A stretch of DNA of 64,000 bases from Actinospineispora acaciae DSM 45401 (GTDB lineage Bacteria > Actinomycetota > Actinomycetes > Mycobacteriales > Pseudonocardiaceae). Every line of letters starts with the position of its first letter. Positions within the stretch are counted from its first letter, which is position 1. A program made the translations under genes and the position numbers. Shown here in pieces: positions 57,825 through 64,000 of this stretch. The notes beneath the pieces are model-generated. The model ran no database searches and was not told the origin of the DNA. It saw only the letters and a list, made by a program, of their open reading frames with translations. The DNA is taken from the NCBI RefSeq assembly GCF_000620785.1, contig NZ_JIAI01000001.1, positions 1,798,001-1,862,000 of the forward strand, read 5' to 3'.

Positions 57825-59732
57825 TCAGATCAGGTACTCGGCGCTGCCGACCAGGTACCACAGCGCGCGGCGCACCGCGACGGTTCGAGTGGCCCTCGAC
57901 TCCTCCGCCTCGGCCCGCTCCAACCCGTACAGCCGCACCAGGTCGGGCATCCGGTAGCCGTCCCGGGAGGTCCGGACCAGCAGCTGCGCGCCGACCAGGC
58001 GTTCGAGCCCCGCCGCCGCCTGTGACCGGTTCACCCCGACCAGCACCGCCGCGAGCTCCGGGCTGACGGCCGGGAGCCGAAGCAGGGCGACCAGCCGGAA
58101 CAGCCGCCCGTCCAGCGGGCCGTGCGGGGAACCGAGCAGCGCCTCGTAGTCCACCCGCAGGCTCTCCCGCACCGACAGCGTCCCGAGCGTGAGACCGTCC
58201 AGCCGCCGCGCGTCGTCGCCCAGCTCGTCCACCAGGTCGCCCACCGTCCAGTCCGGGCGCGCGGCGAGCCGGGCGCCCGCGATCCGCAACGCCAGCGGGA
58301 GGTGGCCGCAGAGCACCGCCAACCGGGCGACCGCGCCCGGCTCCGCCGCCAGCCTGGCCGGGCCGCAGCCGCCGGCGAGCAGCGCAGTCGCGTCCGCGGG
58401 GGTGAGCACGGGCGTCGGCACCCTGGTCGCGCCGGACAGCAGCGGCACCGGCCCCCGCGAGGTCAGCAACGCCGCGCAGGTGGGCGACGCAGGGAGCAGC
58501 GGCTCCACCGGGTAGCCCTCGGACACGTTGTCCAGCACCACCAGCAGCCGCCGCCCTGACGTCAGCGACCGGTACCGCACCGCGGCCTCGCCGAGGGCGA
58601 CCGGCACCTCCCGGCTCGGCACTCCCAGCGAGCGCAGGAACCGGGCCAGCGCCTCGGCGGCCGGCAACGCCCCCTCGGAGAGGTTCACATAGAGCTGGCC
58701 GCCGGGGAACCGCTCGGCCATCCGGTGGGCCGCCTGGACGGCCAGCGCCGACTTGCCGACCCCGCCCGGCCCGTGGATCACCACGACGACCGGGGCCCGC
58801 CCCCGGGTCACGGCGCGTTCGATCCGGGCCAGTTCGTGCCCCCGGCCCACAAACCCGACCACGGTCGCGGGCAGCTCGTGCGGAACCGGGGCCGCGCGCT
58901 GCTCGGGGATCCGTGCGCCCGGCGGCTCCGGGCACTGCCCGTGCAGGGTGGGGTCGCGGTCGAGCACCGCCCGCTGGAGCCGGACCAGCTCCTGGCCCGG
59001 TTCGATGCCGAGCCGGTCGGTGATCACCCGGCGGGCCTGGGTGAACGCGGCCAGCGCGCCCTGGGCATCGCCGCTGCGGTACAACGCCACCATCAGCTGC
59101 CCCCACAGCCGCTCGTGCAGCGGATGCTCGGACACCGCGGCGCGCAGCTCCGGCACCAGCGTCACGTGTTCTCCCACGCCCAGCCGAGCCGCGACGAGGT
59201 CGACCAGCGTGGCCACTCGCAGCTCGTCGAGCGCGATGAGCCGGGCGGCGAGCGACTCCCCGCGCACCACGCCCTCGGCGGCGACGGTGCCCCGCCACAA
59301 CGCCATGGCCCTGCCGAGGTGCTCGACCGCCGTGGCCGACCGACCGGCCGCCAGCGCCCGCCGCCCCCGGTTCGCCAGCGCGACGAACTCCACCAGGTCG
59401 ACCTCCGTCGGCAGCGCCGCGACCAGGTAACCGGGCGGGCGGCGCACCAGCCGCGACCCCCGCACCCCGCCGGGGTCGGCCAGGACCGCGCGCAGCCTGG
59501 TGGTGTAGGTACGGATGTTCGCCATCGCCGAGGCCGGCGGGTACTCGTCCCACAACAGCGCCACCAGGCGATCCGTGGACACCGGCTTGCCGCTGTCCAG
59601 CAGCAGCCCGGTCAGCAGCGCCCGCTGCTTCGCCGGCCCGAGCGGTATCGACACACCGTCCCGAAACACCCCCATCGGACCGAGCAACCGGAACTCGAAT
59701 CGAGGTCCGCTCGGCACGGCGAAATCTGGCAC
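57825..59732 (-). CDS. SARP family regulator with NB-ARC domain
   Basis: 635 residues. Residues about 10-100 are the OmpR-like winged HTH (RFEFRLLGPMGVFRDGVSIPLGPAKQRALLTGLLLDSGKPVSTDRLVALLWDE); 105-255 the BTAD helical repeat (EVDLVEFVALANRGRRAL to LERLWGQLMVALYRSGDAQGALAAFTQARRVI); from about 300 an NTPase with VVVVIHGPGGVGKSALAVQAAHRM (P-loop) and RRLLVVLDNV (Walker B). AfsR-like proteins without the TPR end activate secondary-metabolite clusters. It lies beside the MauE-redoxin-ABC-StrR unit and the Cys-rich frame. Confidence 0.94.
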   Translation of the reverse strand: MPDFAVPSGPRFEFRLLGPMGVFRDGVSIPLGPAKQRALLTGLLLDSGKPVSTDRLVALLWDEYPPASAMANIRTYTTRLRAVLADPGGVRGSRLVRRPPGYLVAALPTEVDLVEFVALANRGRRALAAGRSATAVEHLGRAMALWRGTVAAEGVVRGESLAARLIALDELRVATLVDLVAARLGVGEHVTLVPELRAAVSEHPLHERLWGQLMVALYRSGDAQGALAAFTQARRVITDRLGIEPGQELVRLQRAVLDRDPTLHGQCPEPPGARIPEQRAAPVPHELPATVVGFVGRGHELARIERAVTRGRAPVVVVIHGPGGVGKSALAVQAAHRMAERFPGGQLYVNLSEGALPAAEALARFLRSLGVPSREVPVALGEAAVRYRSLTSGRRLLVVLDNVSEGYPVEPLLPASPTCAALLTSRGPVPLLSGATRVPTPVLTPADATALLAGGCGPARLAAEPGAVARLAVLCGHLPLALRIAGARLAARPDWTVGDLVDELGDDARRLDGLTLGTLSVRESLRVDYEALLGSPHGPLDGRLFRLVALLRLPAVSPELAAVLVGVNRSQAAAGLERLVGAQLLVRTSRDGYRMPDLVRLYGLERAEAEESRATRTVAVRRALWYLVGSAEYLI

Positions 59733-59960
59733 GGCACCCCCTCGGCCCCGTCGCGGTGCTCAGGAAACGACGCACGCGAACGCCCACGCCGACCACGAGG
59801 AGCAGATGAACTCGAAACGAGCCGGCAACCCGGCTCAACCGCGGAATTGCCTCATCAACCGTTACGGCGACGGCACGCTGATCATGATGTCCCCCTCGCG
59901 ATCAACCGGATCGCTGAACGACCGCAGAATACCCCTCGTTCGCACGAAACGGGTAAACGA

Positions 59961-59988
59961 TTTCACCGACGGTTGCGCGATATATAAT
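59961..59988 (+). promoter_or_regulatory. AT-rich promoter-like site
   Basis: TTTCAC (59961-59966), 16 bases, TATAAT (59983-59988) in the 442-base gap 59733-60174, which is visibly less GC-rich than its flanks. A GAGGAG ribosome-like site precedes ATG 59806, whose frame runs into the methyltransferase, but the encoded 123 residues look non-coding. A TACCGT box at 60163-60168 lies six bases before the methyltransferase ATG. Confidence 0.45.
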
Positions 59989-60174
59989 CGTTCAGCGAGT
60001 GCGCGGTGGACGGGCGATCTTCACATAGGTCTCAGGCGTGACGTATTGGCGCCTATTCCCCGCTCTCAGAAGCGATTTCTTAAGAACAACAACGCCGACA
60101 TCCGTACCGCTGGGATGAACGGCCCGCCGGCACGCAACCGCCGAGGACCCGGGCCGCCGGCATACCGTGTAGGC

Positions 60175-60792
60175 ATGGTTGAGCAGAGCCTCTGGATGCG
60201 CAAGGTCGCCGAGAACCCCGGTCACTCGGCGTGGTACATCGAGCGGTTCCGGTCCATGGCTCGCGCGGGCGACGACCTCGGCGGGGAGGCGCGCCTGGTC
60301 GACGCGATGGCGCCCCGGCACGCCCACATCCTCGACGCGGGCTGCGGCCCCGGCCGGGTCGGCGGCGCGCTGGCCAGGGCCGGACACGACGTCGTCGGCG
60401 TCGACGTGGACCCGATGTTGATCGAGGCCGCCATCCAGGACCATCCCGGGCCGCGCTGGTTGGTGGGCGACCTCGCCGAGCTCGACCTGCCCGCGCGCGG
60501 CATCACCGCGCCGTTCGACGCCGTGGTCTGCGCCGGCAACGTGATGGCCTTCCTCGCGCCGAGCACCCGCCGCGAGGTGCTCGGGCGGCTGCGCGCCCAC
60601 CTCGCGCCGCACGGGCGGGCCGTGATCGGCTTCGGGGCCGGGCGCGACTACGAGTTCGACGAGTTCGCCGAGGACGTGGCCGCCGCCGGGCTCGAGTTCG
60701 AGCTGCGACTGTCCACCTGGGACCTGCGCCCGCTCGCCGACGACTCGGACTTCCTGGTCGCCCTGCTGCGCCCTCACCGCAGCGGGTCGTAG
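60175..60792 (+). CDS. class I SAM-dependent methyltransferase
   Basis: 205 residues. HILDAGCGPGRVGGALARAGHDVVGVDVDPMLIEAA is motif I with the acidic ribose contact; FDAVVCAGNVMAFLAP is motif II region. The acceptor is unknown. ATG 60175 is preferred: family homology begins shortly after and a TACCGT -10 lies six bases upstream, suggesting a leaderless transcript. Overlaps the convergent FAD oxidase gene by 19 bases. Confidence 0.88.
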   Translation: MVEQSLWMRKVAENPGHSAWYIERFRSMARAGDDLGGEARLVDAMAPRHAHILDAGCGPGRVGGALARAGHDVVGVDVDPMLIEAAIQDHPGPRWLVGDLAELDLPARGITAPFDAVVCAGNVMAFLAPSTRREVLGRLRAHLAPHGRAVIGFGAGRDYEFDEFAEDVAAAGLEFELRLSTWDLRPLADDSDFLVALLRPHRSGS

Positions 60793-61874
60793 GGCGCCAG
60801 GTCGATCCCCGGGTCGGCCCCGCGGGCCAGCCGGGCCGCGACCGCACCCGCGTAAGGGCCGATCATCAGGCCGGACGGCCCCAGCCCGTTCACCACCACT
60901 AGCCCATCGACCCCCGGGACCGCGCCGAGCAGCGGGCGGCCGTCGGGCCCCATCGGCCGGAACCCGACACGGGTCTCCACATACGTGGCACCGGCCAGCC
61001 CCGGTGCCACCGACAGCGCCTCACCGAGCACCTCCGCCATCCCGGCCGCGGTCACCCGATGATCGAAACCGACGCCGTCCTCCCTGGTCGCACCGGCCAC
61101 CACCCGGGAGTCGTCGAACGCCAGCAGGTAGTGCCGCGACGAGCCCGGCAACACCACCGGCCAGCTCGCCGTGTCCACCCCCGGCAGCCGCAGGTGCACG
61201 ATCTGCCCGCGCTGCGGAACGACCCGCACCCGCACCCCGAGCGGTTCGAGCAGCTCCGAGGACCACGCACCGGCGGCCGCGACCACCGCGTCGGCGCCCA
61301 CTAGCTCGTCACCGACCCGCACGCCGCGCACCCCGCCATCGGCGACGATCGACGCCGTGCCCTCGACGACCCGGGCGCCGCGCCGCACCGAGGCGCGCAG
61401 CATCGCGTCCCGGACCAGCCGCCCGTCCAGGCGCGCCGCACCCGGGATGTGGACCGCCGCGCCGTCGTGGCCGAGGGGCGGGAACAGCTCGCGCGCGCGG
61501 CGGGCACCGATCAGCTCCACCTCGCCGGCCATCGGGGACGCCTCGGCGCGCTCGGTCACCCGGCGCAGAACCTCCTCCGACTCGGCCTCGGTGACCAGCC
61601 GCAACGCGCCGACCCGCCGGTGCCCGAGCTCGGTCTCGCCGTCCGAGGCCAACGCCGACAGCAGCTCGCGGTAATGCTCCGCGCCGGCGACCGCGATCCG
61701 GTACCAGTCCGGATCCTCCACCCCCGACGACCACGGGCAGACGATGCCCGCGCCGGCCGACGTCGCGCGGCCCGCAACCGCCGAGTCCACCACGACCACG
61801 TCCACCCCCGCCCGGACGAGCTCGTAACCGGCCGCCGCACCGACGATGCCGCTACCGACGACAACCACCCGCAT
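60774..61874 (-). CDS. FAD-dependent glycine/D-amino-acid oxidase-like enzyme
   Basis: 366 residues. MRVVVVGSGIVGAAAGYELVRAGVDVVVVDS is the FAD loop with ribose Asp; VVPQRGQIVHLRLPG and RPMGPDGRPLLGAVPGVDGLVVVNGLGPSGLMIGPYAGAVAARLA match the ThiO/DadA C-terminal flavin contacts. It would oxidise a small amino acid or N-methyl amino acid. GGAGGAGGAG precedes ATG 61874. Divergent from a TetR gene with a clear operator, which probably represses both sides. Confidence 0.92.
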   Translation of the reverse strand: MRVVVVGSGIVGAAAGYELVRAGVDVVVVDSAVAGRATSAGAGIVCPWSSGVEDPDWYRIAVAGAEHYRELLSALASDGETELGHRRVGALRLVTEAESEEVLRRVTERAEASPMAGEVELIGARRARELFPPLGHDGAAVHIPGAARLDGRLVRDAMLRASVRRGARVVEGTASIVADGGVRGVRVGDELVGADAVVAAAGAWSSELLEPLGVRVRVVPQRGQIVHLRLPGVDTASWPVVLPGSSRHYLLAFDDSRVVAGATREDGVGFDHRVTAAGMAEVLGEALSVAPGLAGATYVETRVGFRPMGPDGRPLLGAVPGVDGLVVVNGLGPSGLMIGPYAGAVAARLARGADPGIDLAPYDPLR

Positions 61875-61949
61875 CTCCCGCTCCTCCTCCGTCGGCCTTC
61901 CCTCATCTTCGGGGTGCGCGCGGCCGCCCGCGCGGGCGGGCTCATCACA

Positions 61950-61984
61950 CAACAATTGTTGGCCATCGTTTGTTGGCCTACTGT
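61950..61984. promoter_or_regulatory. TetR operator over a leaderless promoter
   Basis: CAACAATTGTTG (61950-61961) is a perfect 12-bp palindrome. Its right half is the -35 box TTGTTG (61956-61961); 17 bases later comes TACTGT (61979-61984), then seven bases to ATG 61992. A wider inverted pair CACAAC/GTTGTG flanks the region. Confidence 0.78.
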
Positions 61985-61991
61985 TGTGTGC

Positions 61992-62606
61992 ATGACTCGT
62001 GGACGCCGGCAGGGGTCGGCCCGCTCGGCGATCCTCGCCGCCGCCCGTCGGTCGCTGGCCAGCAACGGGTACGCGGGCACGACCATCCGGCGCGTCGCGG
62101 CCGACGCCGGGGTCGACCCGGCGCTGGTCATGCGCTACTTCCACAGCAAGGAGGGGTTGTTCCGGTCCGCCCTGCGGCGCCCGGCCCCGGCACCCACCGG
62201 CGCCGCCTCGCCCGACGGCGAACGCGCCGAGTCACTGCTCCGCCGCTTCCTGGCGCACTGGGAGGACCCGCCCTCGGACCTGACGTTCCAGATCCTGACC
62301 CGGTGCGCCAGCACGAACGCCATCGCCGCCGAACGCCTGCACGAGGCCGTCCACGCCGAGATCGCGCGCGCCCTCCCGCACGACGCGTGCGACGCGCTCG
62401 ACGCCCAGGCCGCCCAGCGAGCCGAGATGGCGGTCGCGCTGCTGCTGGGCATCGCGATGTCGCGGTACCTGATCCCGTTCGCCCCGATGGCCGAGATGGA
62501 CGCGAGCACGCTCGTCGATGTCGCGGCGCCCGCGATCCACCACTACCTGTCTCCCCAGGGTCTTCCAGGTGTCGCGTCCCGCGACCGCATGACAGCATCG
62601 CGGTGA
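61992..62606 (+). CDS. TetR family repressor of amino-acid/2-hydroxy-acid oxidation
   Basis: 204 residues. HTH: ARSAILAAARRSLASNGYAGTTIRRVAADAGVDPALVMRYFHSKEGLFRSAL (about 9-60). The C-terminal domain (FLAHWEDPPSDLTFQILTRCASTNAIAAERL) is the TetR_C_17-like type. It precedes the FAD-linked oxidase by 27 bases and faces the glycine-oxidase-like gene, so it likely represses an oxidation regulon including both. Confidence 0.93.
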   Translation: MTRGRRQGSARSAILAAARRSLASNGYAGTTIRRVAADAGVDPALVMRYFHSKEGLFRSALRRPAPAPTGAASPDGERAESLLRRFLAHWEDPPSDLTFQILTRCASTNAIAAERLHEAVHAEIARALPHDACDALDAQAAQRAEMAVALLLGIAMSRYLIPFAPMAEMDASTLVDVAAPAIHHYLSPQGLPGVASRDRMTASR

Positions 62607-62633
62607 CACCCGACCGAGGAGGGCACACCGAGC

Positions 62634-64000
62634 ATGGCCGCCGGCAGCACCGTTGATCACACCACCCTCGCGGCGCTGGCCGCCGGCCTCGGCGGGGACC
62701 TGATCACCGACCCGGACGCCATGGACGGCTACCGGCGCGACTGGGCCAGCCTGGTCCCGGCCGGCCAGCCGGCGGCGGTCGCCCGGCCGCGCACCGTCGA
62801 CGAGGTGTCGCACTGCCTGCGCTGGGCGAACGAGCACGGCGTGAGCGTCGTCCCGCGCGGCGCGGGCACCGGCCTGTCCGGCGGGTCGACCGCCCTGGAC
62901 GGCTGCCTGGTGGTCTCGCTGACGCGGATGGACCGGATCCGCGAGATCGACGCGGACGAGCGGCTGGCAGTGGTCGAGCCCGGGGTGCTCAACGCCGACG
63001 TCGGCCGCGCCGCCGCGCCGCACGGGCTGGTCTACCCGCCCGACCCCGGCAGCTTCGAGATCTCCACCATCGGCGGCAACCTGGCCACCAACGCCGGCGG
63101 AATGCGCTGCGTGAAGTACGGGGTGACCCGCAACTCGGTGCTCAGCCTGCAGGTGGTGCTCGCCGACGGGCGGGTGCTGGAAACCGGCCGGCGCACCGTC
63201 AAGTCGGTGACCGGCTACGACCTCACCGGCCTGTTCGTCGGTTCCGAGGGCACCCTGGGTGTGATCACCGCGGCGACGCTGCGGCTGCAGCCGAAACCGC
63301 CGGGCCAGACGATGACCTTCGTCGCGGTGTTCGAGTCCATACTGGACGCCGGCGAGGCGGTCGCCGCGATCACCCGCGCCGGGTACGTGCCCAGCGTCCT
63401 GGAGCTCATGGACCGGGCCACCATCAACGCGATCGAGGACTACAAGCCGCAGGGCCTGGACCGCACCGCGGCGGCGATGCTGATCGGCCAGTCCGACACG
63501 GCCGATGCCGAGGACCAGGTCGCCCGGATGGCCGCGTGCTGCGACGCGGCCGGGGCGAGCGCGAGCTTCTGCTCCACCGACCCGTACGAGGCCGACGCGC
63601 TGATGGCCGCCCGCCGCCTCGCCGGAACCGCCACCATGGAGGCCGGGCCCACCATCGTCGAGGACGTGGCCGTGCCGCGCGGCAGGCTGACCGACATGCT
63701 GCGCGACATCGACGAGATCAGCGCGCGCACCGGCATCGACGTGGCGATCGTGGCGCACGCCGGCGACGGCAACCTGCATCCCACCCTGCGCCTGCCCGAC
63801 CTCGAAGCGCCCACCCTCGAACGCGCGCACCTCGCGGCGCACCAGATCTGCTCGGCGGCGCTCGCGCTCGGCGGCACGATCACCGGCGAGCACGGCGTCG
63901 GCGCGCTCAAGCGGCCCTGGCTGGCCGAGCAGTTCGACGACACCATCGCCTCGGTGCACCAGGCGCTGAAGTCCGCGCTCGACCCGCGCGGGATCCTCAA
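62634..64000 (+). CDS. FAD-linked oxidase, glycolate/D-lactate oxidase GlcD-like, 3' partial
   Basis: At least 455 residues; the frame is open at the right edge. FAD-binding domain: VVPRGAGTGLSGGSTALDGCLVVSLTRMDRI, PPDPGSFEISTIGGNLATNAGGMRCVKYGVTRNSV and GYDLTGLFVGSEGTLGVITAATLRLQPKP. C-terminal domain: VAIVAHAGDGNLHPTLR and GTITGEHGVGALKRPWL, the VAO/GlcD cap and metal-site motifs. Oxidises glycolate, D-lactate or another 2-hydroxy acid. GAGGAGGG lies 13 bases before ATG 62634. Only a few C-terminal residues are probably missing. Confidence 0.93.
   Translation, partial: MAAGSTVDHTTLAALAAGLGGDLITDPDAMDGYRRDWASLVPAGQPAAVARPRTVDEVSHCLRWANEHGVSVVPRGAGTGLSGGSTALDGCLVVSLTRMDRIREIDADERLAVVEPGVLNADVGRAAAPHGLVYPPDPGSFEISTIGGNLATNAGGMRCVKYGVTRNSVLSLQVVLADGRVLETGRRTVKSVTGYDLTGLFVGSEGTLGVITAATLRLQPKPPGQTMTFVAVFESILDAGEAVAAITRAGYVPSVLELMDRATINAIEDYKPQGLDRTAAAMLIGQSDTADAEDQVARMAACCDAAGASASFCSTDPYEADALMAARRLAGTATMEAGPTIVEDVAVPRGRLTDMLRDIDEISARTGIDVAIVAHAGDGNLHPTLRLPDLEAPTLERAHLAAHQICSAALALGGTITGEHGVGALKRPWLAEQFDDTIASVHQALKSALDPRGIL

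Noticed and set aside
59806..60174. N-terminal extension of the methyltransferase from ATG 59806, which has a good ribosome-like site
   Set aside because: The 123 added residues resemble translated intergenic DNA and a TACCGT box stands just before ATG 60175.
1..64000. tRNA, rRNA, CRISPR array or riboswitch
   Set aside because: No TPsiC-like arm in cloverleaf context, no regularly spaced repeats and no recognisable aptamer core were found by eye; a covariance-model search would be decisive.

Overview
The window is GC-rich chromosomal DNA from an actinomycete. The evidence is strong third-position G/C in every real gene, frequent GTG starts, ATGA/GTGA stop-start overlaps, leaderless promoters with TANNNT -10 boxes just before ATG, and actinobacterial families (SARP regulator, StrR/ParB-type regulator, SigB/SigF cassette with RsbV/RsbW partners, ECF41 sigma factor, many TetR repressors). 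A Pseudonocardiales or Streptomyces-like host fits, but genus cannot be read from this sequence. No rRNA, tRNA, CRISPR array or intact transposase gene was seen.

Layout. 1-3.3 kb: a metal P-type ATPase (5' end outside) and a CNNM/TlyC membrane protein. 3.3-8.3 kb: decayed flavin monooxygenase and FMN reductase genes, a PPOX protein with an HSL-type esterase under a TetR divergon, a universal stress protein and an MFS exporter. 8.4-10.5 kb: one visibly lower-GC membrane protein of unknown function, then a frameshifted PucR tail. 10.5-12.3 kb: stress sigma factor, anti-sigma and antagonist, facing a TetR gene across three ACCGGT palindromes. 14.9-16.5 kb: a scar of three broken genes (TetR, DHA2 MFS, SDR).

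17-22.5 kb: an RraA-like protein, aminotransferase, ACS-type MFS, LysR and a two-subunit TPP decarboxylase like sulfopyruvate decarboxylase, probably one uptake and keto-acid catabolism unit. 22.6-27.8 kb: TetR/quinone reductase divergon, ferric-reductase-like membrane protein facing peroxiredoxin plus ECF sigma, and AraC with a small DMT-type transporter. 27.9-33 kb: aldehyde dehydrogenase, NAD(P)-binding protein, FAD amine oxidase, SDR and XRE-cupin regulator, reminiscent of Puu amine catabolism. 33-40.7 kb: OYE/TMADH-like oxidoreductase, flavin reductase, hydrolase and TetR facing an APC permease, an FMN monooxygenase and a RibB-like protein that lacks catalytic motifs. 40.6-43.7 kb: ECF41 sigma factor and its oxidoreductase partners across a symmetric promoter. 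Two related MITE-like elements sit at 32.2 and 43.2 kb.

43.7-53.3 kb: LysR, M20 hydrolase, Asp-nucleophile hydrolase, MocR regulator, DUF3830 protein and MHS transporter; then an NTF2-like/membrane protein, a metallopeptidase and a lone MacB-type permease. 53.2-59.7 kb looks like part of a secreted-peptide locus: MauE, TlpA-like redoxin, ABC exporter and StrR-type regulator in one operon, a SARP regulator, and between them a signal peptidase fragment and a Cys-rich peptide frame. 60.2-64 kb: methyltransferase, glycine-oxidase-like enzyme, TetR, and a GlcD-type FAD oxidase running off the right edge.
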